64,000 nt of DNA from Sipunculus nudus (GCA_026874595.1 CM049316.1:66734676-66798675), one strand, 5' to 3'. Shown: positions 47,166 to 58,376, counted from the first letter of the stretch. Notes: a model not told the origin generated them from the letters alone. Program-made: numbers and translations.

Positions 47166-47870
47166 TAATTTAGTTTAAAAAATATTCCGTTTCACATTTG
47201 TTCCAACATTGAATGGAGGGTTAAGCATGACTTGATATGTTGATTATGTAATCATACGATATTCTGAACCAACCAAATGAGGAATCATTGATGTGGAACT
47301 GTCAATCATTTTTCTTTACAGTGCTGTATTTACTCCTCTCGTCGTTACCGATTGTCTTGGGGATAAGTCAAAAGTTACTCGCTAGGCAGGCCATGAATCA
47401 TGAATAGGAATTAATGAAAAGGTCATTTTGGAGACAATGTAAATAAAACTGATATCATAAACAGAAATGCTGCTACAATTTAAAAATTTGCCTCTCTCTC
47501 TTCATGGTACAAGTTCTGTTTGAATAGCTTGACTGGCAAAACATATCGCAAAAATAAAAGTGAACAGTTGCAGTGGAACGGAATATATACAGTTCACATA
47601 AGTCCAATTTCTATTTCGACCGAATCGTATTGTGTGACTTACACATATGATTAATAGTAAATGCGGCTAGAATAATATTATAACTAAATTTTCAGCATTC
47701 TTTCTGCGAATTAATTATTCAACATAAGGTCACAGTCGGGGTTTTAGCACAATTTTATTAACTTTCTTACATTAGTTTTTAACAAAAATTTATCTTATTA
47801 AATAATCGTTGTTATAATTTTATAAATACTGAGCAGACTTGTATTACCATAATAGTACTACAAATATTGC

Positions 47871-47902
<32 letters not shown>

Positions 47903-48730
47903 ATATATATATCGTCATTACAATTGAAAGAGGAGGAATATGTTATGCTACGGATAATAGTTAATTGCAAAGATCAATTACCAGTTAACAAGAACAATTA
48001 AAAATAAATACCTACAGACCATCAAACTAGGTACAAAATATAATGAAAACTGGCTAAACTATTTTTAATACCAATACACACCAAGACATAACACCTGTAA
48101 TAGGTGAACAATTTGCTCCACAGGCCATATTAGGAAAAAAAACACTGCAGCAGTAGATCTGAATACCTTATTCAGCAACATACTGATGGCTTGAAATTCA
48201 AAAGCACTTTTTTCGTTACATTGGCCAAACAATGACACAAATATAATTGAGAGCAACCATGAGCGATATCAAGGTGATTTCATTCATTATATGTACACAT
48301 TTTAAAGTCAGACAGTACATCTAGGAAAGGTAATTCGTAATTAAGCGGCTAAACTTTGCATATGTTTTATTTTGGCATTGCGATTCGCATTTTAATTAAT
48401 TATTTCCACAATCTCTCAACTTTATCTTGAATTTGCCCTATTCTTGCACTGCTGGCGGCGGAGCAAATCGTCTCGTCTTACAATTGTAGGACCACGGAAG
48501 GCGCAGGCCTCATGCCTTTATTCAAAGTAACCTACTGCTTCGGGCTTGATACACAATCATGGTTGCCGACAGATGGTGCTGCAATAGCCTCTTCGAATAA
48601 AAACTTTAGCTCAAAAATGACCGTTATGACACTTTTCGCATCTTTCCAAAAGTTCAGGATCACACAAGTGCATACCTAAGGCGTGACCACAGTGAATATC
48701 CGTGACAAAAGTCCAGAGCGACCACCATCA
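47166..48730. other. Non-coding downstream of the GPCR gene
   Basis: Contains the (TA)n at 47871. No coding signal seen. Confidence 0.5.
47871..47912. repeat. (TA)n microsatellite
   Basis: TA repeat with one TTT interruption. Confidence 0.95.
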
Positions 48731-48736
48731 TTTATT
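48731..48736 (-). terminator. Candidate polyadenylation signal of the GPCR gene
   Basis: AATAAA on the minus strand (plus TTTATT), about 285 nt downstream of the TGA stop at 49021-49023. Another TTTATT near 48515 is an alternative. AATAAA is frequent in AT-rich DNA, so this is only a candidate. Confidence 0.3.
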
Positions 48737-49020
48737 ATAAATATCTATCTTAAAGGAACCTATGCACATAGATATCGAATTCAAATATACAAGAAGTATA
48801 GTGTTTTATCCGTGTTTTTTGTATCTGTTAGTATTTAGTTCTAAACCGTATAATCATTCCTGCACACCGGTTGAAAATACATTTCATCTGGCGTAATCAT
48901 GGCGCAAATCATGAATACCATACGCATACTATCTGGTGGCCGTAACGGCGTCTTAAGAAATCAAACTTTGTGGAGCATCCAACCGGACTTTCTTCTGTGA
49001 GACAATGCAAATATTATTAT

Positions 49021-49989
49021 TCAGTGATTGGTCAACGGGGCGCCGTGTCTTCCGCAGGTAACCAAAGCAACAGCATCTTTTCGAAATGAAGAACTTCCTG
49101 CGCAATACAGAATAAGATCCGCCGAAAACGATAACAGGTTCAAACAGTAGGTGAGTGTCTTAATCAAATATATTATAGAAGAAGATGGATTTCTTGTATA
49201 GATGGTGTAAACTACTCCGTGCGGAATATGTGTGACCACATAGAACAGAGATATCAGTAGCAATAATCGTGTCACTTGCTTTTCCTCTTCTTTTTGCTTT
49301 TTCTCTTTAGACGACGGGAGAGAACGAGCAACAGCCCTTATGGTTAACACGGAAAGAACAAAAATTATGACACTGAGCGTGATGTGAAGTAGACCCACGT
49401 GCATGATCACTGCATAGGTAAGGTATATATCAATGAGTTTTTTATGAATGGCACAGCCACGATCAAAATGGTTAGTGGTTAACGCGATGATCGTACTGGC
49501 AACACCAGTGCATAGTGTTAACATTACTGTTATCAAAATTACAACGTTCCGATAATTGGAAATCCATGTGTACCGAAGAGGGAAAGCTGTAGCAATATAG
49601 CGAGTGATACTTATCAATAAAACAATCAAACTTGAGATAGACATTGTGGTTTCGGAAATGGTGAAATATATAATGCATGATATACGTCCAAAGGCAATTT
49701 TACTGACAAACTCAAAGTATCCTTTCCCTATCAAATATATTGTATCAGAAAATGTTAAGCAAATGATGAGAAGGCCACTTATACTTGTTCTAGCTTTCTT
49801 TGAGTAGAGCAACACAATAAAAGCAAATATATTCCCTAAACATCCAAAAATGCATGAAATATATGTGAAATGCAAAGCTATTGTTTTTGCAAGACTTAGC
49901 AGGTAATCATTCTCCATTGTGGTGTTCCTTGATCCAAGACTATCATTTGTTGCCATAACAACGCCGTAAGTGACATTCATGAGAGACAT
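49021..49989 (-). CDS. Rhodopsin-class G protein-coupled receptor (orphan, neuropeptide-receptor-like)
   Basis: Single coding exon for a 322-residue seven-helix plasma-membrane receptor. The open frame extends 10 codons further upstream, but a splice acceptor (minus ATATATTTTCAG|AT) sits 2 nt before the ATG at 49989, so I take this Met as the start. The extracellular N-terminus has three N-glycosylation sequons (N5, N15, N22). Landmarks: TM1 GxxGN (N53), TM2 LTFSD (D82), C105 and C179 for the TM3-ECL2 disulphide, TRY (129-131) in place of DRY, and a Lys/Glu-rich third intracellular loop (228-237). TM6 has P256 in VTHIP, replacing CWxP. TM7 has DLILY (291-295), a DPxxY variant whose Pro is Leu. 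The overall style resembles lophotrochozoan FMRFamide-receptor-like and orphan peptide-receptor expansions. Ligand unknown. The frame is intact and looks functional, but the altered DRY, CWxP and NPxxY motifs are notable. Confidence 0.9.
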   Translation of the reverse strand: MSLMNVTYGVVMATNDSLGSRNTTMENDYLLSLAKTIALHFTYISCIFGCLGNIFAFIVLLYSKKARTSISGLLIICLTFSDTIYLIGKGYFEFVSKIAFGRISCIIYFTISETTMSISSLIVLLISITRYIATAFPLRYTWISNYRNVVILITVMLTLCTGVASTIIALTTNHFDRGCAIHKKLIDIYLTYAVIMHVGLLHITLSVIIFVLSVLTIRAVARSLPSSKEKKQKEEEKQVTRLLLLISLFYVVTHIPHGVVYTIYTRNPSSSIIYLIKTLTYCLNLLSFSADLILYCAGSSSFRKDAVALVTCGRHGAPLTNH

Positions 49990-50001
49990 ATCTGAAAATA
50001 T
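49990..50001 (-). promoter_or_regulatory. Splice acceptor that sets the GPCR start codon
   Basis: The minus strand reads T-rich sequence ending TATTTTCAG, then AT and the ATG. It decides between the first Met of the open frame (50019, which would lie in the intron) and the Met at 49989. The following residues (MSLMNVT) begin the glycosylated N-terminus. Confidence 0.6.
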
Positions 50002-50088
50002 ATGCATATATATTAACATATATTATATATATTCTAGTCAATAGATAGACCAGTCTCTCTTTAAACTCTGCATTAGGAGGACCGCTAA

Positions 50089-50206
50089 AAATTAGCACAA
50101 TCAATAGTGCACCTACTATTTCAACAAATTAGCACCATCAATGGTGCACCTAATATTTCCACAAATTAGCACCATCAATGGTGCCCCTAATATTTCAACA
50201 AATCTT
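50089..50206. repeat. Three tandem copies of a 41-bp motif with internal palindrome
   Basis: The phrase AAATTAGCACCATCAATGGTGC followed by CCTAATATTTCAAC occurs three times in a row with few differences. Each copy contains GCACCAT-CA-ATGGTGC, a 7-bp dyad with a 2-nt spacer. Confidence 0.9.
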
Positions 50207-50381
50207 TAGTGATAAAACTTTGAAAATTGGTCGATTTGTCATTAGTAACCATTATGTATAGATTGAAAAGACATTTTTTTTCACATGCTCAAGACCAATT
50301 AATGTCTCTTTGGCTTCATTTTTTTCCCAAATGAAGGACTCAAATTATCCCCCTAATGCCTAAAATAAAGGTTGGTTCTCT

Positions 50382-50397
50382 TAATGCCGTGAATAGT

Positions 50398-50443
<46 letters not shown>

Positions 50444-50459
50444 ACTATTTACGGCATTA
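50382..50459. repeat. AT-core palindrome (cruciform)
   Basis: Left arm TAATGCCGTGAATAGTCTT (50382-50400) and right arm AAGACTATTTACGGCATTA (50441-50459) are inverted copies with one mismatch. They enclose 40 bp of perfect (TA)n, itself self-complementary, giving a 78-bp near-perfect palindrome. Confidence 0.95.
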
Positions 50460-50558
50460 TATAAATATATATATATATAAATATAAATATATGTAATAGC
50501 CATACCCGTTCATTGTATATAGATGGAAATGCTATACACAGAAAAGTCGGTTCACTGA

Positions 50559-50622
50559 GGTTTGGAATCGAACCCACGAGCTTCCGATTTCCGGTCGGGT
50601 GCCTTGACCACTTGGCTACTCC
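50559..50622 (-). ncRNA. tRNA-Ser-like head of a SINE
   Basis: The minus strand reads GTAGCCAAGTGGTCAAGGC (A box), then a CCGA/TCGG stem enclosing a 7-nt loop with GGA at the anticodon place, then GTGGGTTCGATTCC (B box). This is the layout of a Ser-type tRNA, but there is no proper acceptor stem, so I call it a tRNA-derived SINE head, not a tRNA gene. Transcription would be by RNA polymerase III if it is active. Confidence 0.65.
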
Positions 50623-50742
50623 AGATTCCCTTCCCCTCTGTGTATTTGCACACTTTTATAGGAACCCGCGAAGTGACGTCATGGTAGTGGGTGAGACTAT
50701 AACGAAAAACAGAGAGGGGAAGGGAATCTGGCGTAGCCAAGT
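50610..50742. repeat. Fold-back element overlapping the tRNA-like head
   Basis: Left arm 50610-50643 and right arm 50709-50742 are inverted copies of about 34 bp (AGCCAAGT ... GGAAGGGAATCTGG core) separated by about 65 bp. The left arm includes the A box of the tRNA-like head; the right arm repeats only that end. This is consistent with two SINE ends facing each other. Confidence 0.8.
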
Positions 50743-51679
50743 AATAGTGTTAAGTATAGAAATAAAATATATATAAATAGAATATTTTCTCTCACATTTT
50801 TTTCAATACCTGAAGATCTTGGGGAGACACGTTTAAATAAATTACTTTATTTTTATTAAATTACATGATACCAATCTAGTATCATGCAAGCGAATTTAAA
50901 ATCTGAAAACGAGAGCTTAAAATACGGATGGATCTAACATATTTCGCGCAGTATATTTAACGTTATTACTGATCATGTGTTCTCGAATTTCTTACTCTAT
51001 ATATCTTACTCCAATATTTCCGCCAGCCAGCGATATTTGAATTCCTTTTAGTCTTATTATCTAAAAACCGTACCAGCAGCTGACGTCAATATTATGCTGA
51101 AGATTGACGAAAAAGGGGTTCTCGAATTTCACACCAATCTGAAATTTAACATGGCTGCCAAACCGATTTTTGAATTCCTTGTGAAAAAAAATTACTGAAG
51201 ATTTAATTAAGTATACATGTACGTATTAGAATGCGAAGGAAATGTATTTTGATTCAGTGATTACATAATTAATATTTGATTTTGCACATTTATTACCCAA
51301 TTCCAGTTTCATAAGGAACCGTTATAAACATCTCTCACATTAGATTAATAAAAAAAAATAAATCACTTTGCTTTGGATCGAATAAAACTATTTAACAATA
51401 TGTTATTGATGACATGGTCACATTTGACTTTAAAAGCCAGCTAAAGTAACCACTTAACATACCACTTTTTTCAAGAGATATAAAACAGAAAAACATACCA
51501 ATCGCGCAAACAATAATGGAACTTGCACATAATGCAACTATACGGGGATTCTTAGCATTTATTAAAATCACACTGGAACAATAATATTTAATGTTTATTG
51601 TGCACTTTGAAATATATCAGAAAACAAGTATTCAAATCTCACGTAGGCTGACTTTAAATTCACCTGAGAAATAACGATT

Positions 51680-51681
<2 letters not shown>

Positions 51682-51742
<61 letters not shown>

Positions 51743-51759
51743 TTATTTATTTATTTATA
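51682..51759. repeat. (TA)n(TTTA)n compound microsatellite
   Basis: TA repeat to about 51738, then five TTTA units. Confidence 0.95.
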
Positions 51760-52224
51760 CGTTTATGTATTCATATACATGTATATGGAAATGATCAATC
51801 AACAAAAGCATATTCTGGTATATTACAAGTGGAAAGATTAATTTCATGATTGTATTAAAACAGACTGTTAATGATATGTTGCAGCAGAAATTGATGGTAT
51901 CGAAAACAAATCTTATACCATTGATAGATCAAAATAATTTAAGATTTTTTTTGTTAAGCACATTTATGAATTAATTTTACATTTAAGAAAAATTTGGTTT
52001 TACAATCATTAATAAGTCCTAACCTTAGTTGTAAATATCGCTCCGATTGTTTTCTTCTCTCCCGACAAATCTATTGATGTCGATTAAATTTTCAAAGACT
52101 CTGTGTGTAACCTGTTAGCAAAGCACACCTTGATCAGAAAAATATTTTGTACTCTATGTGATAATTCACGGGTAGAATCCTCTGAAATATCAGTATAGAA
52201 CATATTAAATTATGAATGACTTAC

Positions 52225-52255
52225 CTGAATTCGTTATGGTCCTTTCGATATCTAC
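52225..52255 (-). other. Candidate 5' UTR exon of the GPCR gene
   Basis: The minus strand carries a textbook donor, CAG|GTAAGTC, with the last exon base at 52225. It lies about 28-30 nt downstream of the expected start site set by the TATA box at 52278-52287. Paired with the acceptor at 49992-49993, it would give a 2.23-kb intron and a short non-coding first exon. The start coordinate (52255) is inferred from TATA spacing, not seen. It is the only strong minus-strand donor I found in this stretch. Confidence 0.5.
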
Positions 52256-52277
52256 TGTATACGTAAGAAAATCTTAG

Positions 52278-52289
52278 TATTTATATATG
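52278..52289 (-). promoter_or_regulatory. TATA box of the candidate GPCR promoter
   Basis: The minus strand reads CATATATAAATA, a close match to the TATA consensus. It lies 53-62 nt upstream of the splice donor at 52225, which leaves room for a start site about 30 nt downstream. AT-rich DNA makes chance TATA matches common; the support is the spacing to a strong donor and the correct strand. Confidence 0.45.
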
Positions 52290-53998
52290 AAGCTGGTTAG
52301 CTGATCGCGATCATACCTTCCTTTCAAGATTAGTCGAGTGAATTAGGTTTGCAGCACTGACAGGGAGAATATGTTGCGGAGCGGCTTTCATGCTAGCGTG
52401 CCGGGGTAGAGGGTACCTTCAGACACTCGCAACCAGGTGTACACAGATGCGGCTAGACATTTTATCTCTAGTCGGGGTTGAGGGCTTCAGAGGCATTTAT
52501 AAAACACGCGGCCAGAACCTTGATCTGGAAGGCCCATGCATAATTAACAAATGAACAAAATCTGGTGCTGGTCCCCTCGTACTTGGTAAGGGCTTTGCAC
52601 GGTTGAACGGTCAGCGAGAAACGTCAGTGCCCATTTCCCCATACATACAAGGCAAACATCTGCTTTGCCAATTAGGCGGATTTCCTTTTGATCATCTTCC
52701 AGTTACATGATTTGGCTTCAGTGGGCCGCTCGGTCCTCTATATCACGAATTAATATCAGAAATTGATGATTTAACTAATAAATACTATTAATAGTTTAAT
52801 GTATTATTAATATAATTTATGATTTTGATTTTTTTTTTTTATTTTCTTGTCTGTATATAAATAGTAATAACCCCTTATTCGTTTGGCAATGTTGCCCCGA
52901 TGTATATTTTCTTCTGATACTGAAACTGGTATGGGTGTAACCTGGTAGCAAAGCACACTTTGATTAAGAAAATACTCTGTCCCCTCGAGTATGATTCACG
53001 TTTGAATCATCTGGGAGATATCAGGACTGGTCTGAATTATGCAGAGTTATAGCCAGTGACTTTGCAGTACTGACGTCTGACCGCGATAATATGTTGAGGA
53101 TGGACCATCATGGGAGATAAGTGGTTACCGCCTGCACTGCCTTTGCTTAGTGAGCATAATTAATCACGACGTGTCAGCTGTGGCCAGACCTTCTATGGTG
53201 TGGGGCATACTGGCGGTGAGGCAGTTGCAAATGAACGCGGCCAGAACCTGGGCATGGTAAGGCCGAAGCATAACATTTACAAATTAACAAAATCTGTTAT
53301 TCGCTGCCATATACTTGGATAGCGTATTGCAGGCTGACACTCAGAAACATCAACGCAAATTTCACCCAAACGCAAACACCCTCAACGCATTATACGTGCA
53401 TATATACAGTATAACCTCTTGCATTCGCCCCTTGATCATCCGCCAACCTCGCCTATCGCCAACAAATGACAAAGTCCCGATTTCCTTACTACTAAATTAC
53501 CTCGTACATTTGCTATGAAATGTCATAGAACTTAGCTTTATCGTCACCTCAAATCATTTCATTCATAAATCTACTTTGAGAAAACAGGCCTGAAACGTCG
53601 CAACCTCGTGCGGAGAACGTTTTTCCTCGAGGCATATGTTGATAAATGAGTCAATCCTTTGGGAACCCCCTAAGTGTCGTATGCAATTCAGCGGGATTCC
53701 TCATGCGATCTAATCCGTTTAAAAGATTTTGTTGAACCGGTCTATACTTAATCCCAAAAAAAATTTTGTCGAGTGGCAGGTCGGATGCGTGCTTCATAAT
53801 ATCACATGTCCGACTCTATCAACAACCGCGACCGTACCCCGGCCGCAACCGCAATCGCATCAAAGGAATTGATGCTTAACAGATACTCTTTCAAAGATTC
53901 TAAATATATATTTATCGTTGTGGTTAAACTTAAGTTTAATATGGATTTTAAAGCTACATAAAACCAAGGTAGTTAAGAGCTTAGACCTTAAAGAATGC

Positions 53999-54274
53999 TT
54001 AGAATACTAGGCCAAACTTGACCTTCATGTTGAACGGAGAATACCGACGCATACAAGCATCGAACGACATGAGATGGGGACAGGTGTGACCCACCTGCAA
54101 GCAGCCAGAATCACACCCGAGCAGTCGTTGCCCTGTAAGTCTGACAGCAGACCGGTCAAGCTTGAGGGGACCAGTCCTCGGAAGTGAGATATGTGAGGCC
54201 TGCAAGTAATTCCTCTCTGTGAAGCTTAATGGACTCTCAATTCGCTCATGTCTGCTCCCTTTTCGGTTACTCAC
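53999..54274 (-). other. Unrecognised 91-codon open frame in a GC-richer island
   Basis: Open frame starting MSNRKGSRHERIESPLSFTE, in a stretch that is clearly richer in G and C than its flanks. No domain recognised. Splice-like GT/AG words are present on both strands. May be repeat-derived. Confidence 0.2.
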
Positions 54275-54775
54275 AGAAACAGTGATTTATCACTGTGAAT
54301 GAATACATGCTGCAGTAAGTAAACTCCTTCCGTTTCTGAACACAGGTTTTTTTTCACATACCAACGCTTAATCTAAAAGAAAGGAAAATTGACTTCATTT
54401 GGATAAGGAATTTGTAAAACTATTTAAGTAATTATTTTTTTTTATTTTTTAAATATATCAATGAAACTGGGGTTTCCTGCCTAAAAGCAATTCTGTCATG
54501 AATGAAAATAATCACAAACCCTCTCACCGGTTCTGCAAAATACAAAAAAAGCAATTTAACATAATTATTTTTACTGCAGTACGATGAGATTATTTTGGAA
54601 TAATATTAGCACTGTCTTTTCTTTATTCAACAATCACGTGAATTTCTAATTGACCGTGAAAAGAAATTTTATTTGGTTAAATTTCATACCAGCCCCGGAT
54701 TTTACATCAAATACATAAAATAATTATAATGTAATAAATTTTGCAAATTTTATTTTAAAGTTAATGAGGAAAAGT

Positions 54776-54776
54776 T

Positions 54777-54839
<63 letters not shown>
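54776..54839. repeat. (TA)n microsatellite
   Basis: TA repeat with one AAA interruption near its start. Confidence 0.95.
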
Positions 54840-54841
<2 letters not shown>

Positions 54842-54937
54842 CTGTAAATAAAGCAAAAGAAACTGTAATGAACCGAGATAAAAAATCAACACTAAGGTCC
54901 AGTATCCAAGCGTCAGGAATGAGTGCGGGCACTTCAT

Positions 54938-55234
54938 TTAAACTTCGATATAAAGAATGATAGAGTTAGTCTGTATATCATTATAAATGGTGGTGGCATT
55001 TAGCCACTGTCTCGCAACTCCTATACAGCTATTCCTCTGAAATACCCATTTTTGTTTTGTACGATCAGAATATATATTGCCATATATCTTGATTAATTGA
55101 GGAATTTTTACATAATTTTTGCGACTGGTTAGTTGCAGCTTCCATTTCATACGAAAATACGGTCGTTGGTGCAGCTCATCAGGATAAGAAACCGGCCGGG
55201 CTCGAATCGACCGATGGAAGTCCCGCAGTTTCAA
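54938..55234 (-). other. Unrecognised 98-codon open frame
   Basis: Begins MKLRDFHRSIRARPVSYPDE; contains a WKLQLTSRKNYVKIP stretch and a Trp/Arg/Lys-rich middle (RTKQKWVFQRNS). It reads more protein-like than the neighbouring open frames, but I recognise no family and no splice sites. Probably part of a mobile element. Confidence 0.25.
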
Positions 55235-56495
55235 GAACGGGTAAGATAAAGTAGCTATATTATAAAGCCTCGGCCGAAATACTACTCTTGAATTAAGGCT
55301 TGGTTGTTTGACAAAATGTTACAAAATAATGGATTAAACTTTTTCATATATCTGGAATAAATGTTAGTAACAATTAATAATGATGACACAACTTTTGATT
55401 GTTTTGGTCACCATTAAACCTTTGTGTTGTCTAATTATTTGGTACAAGTGGGCTGTTTTAAATAATCAATTTGCAATAATGTAATATTGTACTAAACTCA
55501 ATATAGCAGCCGTGCATTTATCTTAAGTTACATTATATAAGACGATCTTATCCGCCTGGCATAGGTCACTCTCACAAGTAATGCTTGTTTTATATGTGTG
55601 CTCCATAACGGCCTGTTTTTACTATAGATTTTTCTTTCAAATTCATTGCTTTAGCTACTTCAAGCCAGCTTTTATAACGGGAGGTTATGTGGTAATGTAT
55701 GGTCATTCATATAAGTAAGTAATAAGTTTAATCACTTTGTGACGCCGGGACGGTGTTGACTTGTCTAGAAAGGGCTTAATAAACGACGGCATTGTTTCAG
55801 GTGGTCATATATGTTATTCCCTCTTATAAAGGGGGGATGTATGTGTACTGTGACCAGTGACAGAGTTAGTACTTATATACACACAAACACAAACACACAC
55901 ATATATATATACGGCCACGAATATTTTAATAATTTTCAGGGCCAGGCGACATAATTTTAACATTACTTATACGGTATCAACGCATTTTGTTAAAGGTATA
56001 AAGAAGCCAACCTTACCTTAAAACAAGATATTCTTCAACATTACCGTCTCCGGGGACTTATGGCCCAAATCCATTCTTCGACGTGTTGAACTGAATCGTC
56101 TCTTAATTTTATTTACGTCACATGTCCATTTATAAACTTCGGCGATTGACTGCCTTTTAATGAGGACCTTTTAAACAAAAATCATTTATAGGTCTGAGCA
56201 CTCTACTGGACGCATCAGCATTTTAATTACTAGAATAAGAATTTTACAATAACAAAACAGTCAGAATCATTTTTTTTTCATATATTTTAAGTGTCCTTGA
56301 TCTAGTAATATATGATGGTTGCTTCAGATAGATGTAGTACTCTCCCCTAGTTATAAAACAGTGTACTACATCTCTCCTGTATAGCGTCTAGTTTGATAGA
56401 GGGCGCTGCAATCGCCCCTCGAAAGAATTCATATGAAATACCTCAAAATTTTAAATGGAAATATGGGTGAATGAACCCCCTTAGGTCACATTTGG

Positions 56496-56576
<81 letters not shown>

Positions 56577-58328
56577 TTGTTCTATAAGAAACAACCGGAT
56601 ATATTGAACCAAATATCTATATAGTGTAGTTCTTAGCAGTAAATTTGTCTGAAAAAATGTGTTTATTCTCCACAAATATTTCTGTCGGCCATTAACAATT
56701 TCTAAGCAACAAAATGTGTTAAAAAAAACTTATTTTATTTATAATGGCACCTGTTTTTTTTATTGGTCTCGAGGTTAAGGTGTTTTCACACTTGATTTTT
56801 TGGGGAGGGGGGGGATTGTTAATTTATATGGCAAGTGTTTCCTCCAGGTCTCCTGATCTGATAAGGTTTTTGTCACGCTTAAAAGAATTTTTTTTTAGGT
56901 TTTTTTAAATTTTACCTCTAATATGTCATATGATATATGATTTATAATAAAAAAAAACAGCCATTGTCGCTGTATCTGAATGTATATTAAGATGATGGAT
57001 CAAATCTCCTTTACATGCCTCATGGTTTAATATGGCAAATATACGCTTAATTATCATCATTGTTATTATACGGACGATTTTTCTTTTCTGTTTGCTGATA
57101 GGTTAAATAAGATTAAATAAGTAAGGAGTATTTTTATTCAAGCACTTCATGCCGCTGTTGTTTGATTTACCATCCAAAGGTTACAGGCGGAACGAGACGC
57201 ATTCACGCGTTGAGTAACGGTCGGAAAATTGCAAGAAGGGTGGGTAGATGAGTTTGTAACATACACCTGAGGCCGTGGTAATTAGAGGATATTTAAATGG
57301 AGGGCTGAACAAATTTCATTGAATTTGGGATTCACCGAATCAAGTGCTTTACATTCGTCTGCAGTATTTTGTCTTAAGTTCTGTAGACTGTTTTGAGATA
57401 ATAGTTTTCTTAGGGACCTAAGCCTAGCCAACGGTATTAAAAGCACTGGTGGGATTTTTTATTTTTTTTGTGAACAAGCTGCTGTTTAGAACTGAACGGT
57501 AACACAACTTTAACAAGAGAAGCTTATTTATTCCCTGAATTACCTGCTCGATTTGCTTTAAATTATTGCTTTATTACTGTGGTTACCTTTTTTATTCGCG
57601 GCGGTTCCAGTTGAATGATAACCGCGAAAAGGGAATTATTCCGAAAATAAAATCTTCACGGGTAACAGGCACGTTCGTGGAAGGCAAGTCTAAATGTGGA
57701 ACACTGACATTCAAAGAAGATAAATTTAGTTGGGTAATGCTTTACTAACATACGAAGCTGTCACGAAACGCTAGAGATCTATTTTTTTTTTCTTTTGTTT
57801 CTTCTTTTCTTTTGAGATGTCTCAGTATTACTAGATATTTATTTATAACGTTCTTTTTCATCATCGACATCCCTCGGAACAAGAAAAAAAACTTGTGTTT
57901 ATAACATGAACATCTTCAGTATTGCAAGATTTTAAATACAATGTTTCAAGTTTTTTTCTGACCAAGTACAAACAAATATTGATTCAAAAAAAGGAATTAA
58001 CAAGAGAAATTTAAAACTACTTGTATTGCTTCTTGTTTGTACTTTTTCAAAGACAAGTGCATATGGACCATGTAGACGTATTCCTGCCGAGAGGATACCA
58101 ACCGAGTATTGGTGAAGAGACTTTTATTTTATTTACAACAATTATAATTATATCTCATTCTATCGATATATTTTCAATATCATTGGAAACAAACATTTAA
58201 TTTAATAAGAACAACAATGTTATTTGTAGATTTAACTGATTTGGTCAAATCAACATAATATTTACCAGATCCGAATATAAATCTAAATATTCATACATAC
58301 GTATATATACATCCATGAAGGATCACGC

Positions 58329-58329
<1 letters not shown>
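55235..58329. other. Non-coding, AT-rich
   Basis: Contains (TA)n(TG)n(TA)n at 56496 and a G run near 56803-56814. A patch at 57570-57720 has GCGGCGG and ACCGCGAAAAGG words that recall the ACCCGCGAAATTAAG phrase in the duplicated units. No gene recognised. Confidence 0.45.
56496..56572. repeat. (TA)n(TG)n(TA)n microsatellite
   Basis: Two TA tracts around a TG tract (56519-56532). Confidence 0.95.

Positions 58330-58376
<47 letters not shown>

Larger units (their letters stand above)
49992..52224 (-). other. Putative GPCR 5' intron, repeat-filled
   Basis: Inferred intron between the non-coding exon and the coding exon. It holds, in order on the plus strand, a triplicated 41-bp motif (50089-50206), an AT cruciform (50382-50459), a tRNA-derived fold-back element (50559-50742), and a long (TA)n/(TTTA)n tract (51682-51759). 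I see no convincing coding sequence in it. Confidence 0.4.
52020..53345. repeat. Diverged direct duplication upstream of the GPCR gene
   Basis: Copy A (about 52020-52630) and copy B (about 52850-53345) share, in order: TGTAACCTGTTAGCAAAGCACACC / TGTAACCTGGTAGCAAAGCACACT, GATTCACG(T/G), AAATATCAGTA / AGATATCAGGA, TGCAGCACTGAC / TGCAGTACTGAC, CGCGGCCAGAACCT and AACAAAATCTG. Copy A alone contains the ~110 bp with the GPCR TATA box and 5' exon (about 52218-52345). Confidence 0.7.

Noticed and set aside
49472-49807. Short open frames on both strands inside the GPCR gene
   Set aside because: Shadows of the receptor coding sequence in other frames.
50559-50622. Functional tRNA-Ser gene
   Set aside because: A and B boxes are present but there is no 7-bp acceptor stem, and the sequence is part of a fold-back; better read as a SINE head.
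55140-55200. CTGATGA followed by GAAA on the minus strand, suggesting a hammerhead ribozyme
   Set aside because: The bases after CTGATGA do not pair with those before GAAA, so stem II cannot form.
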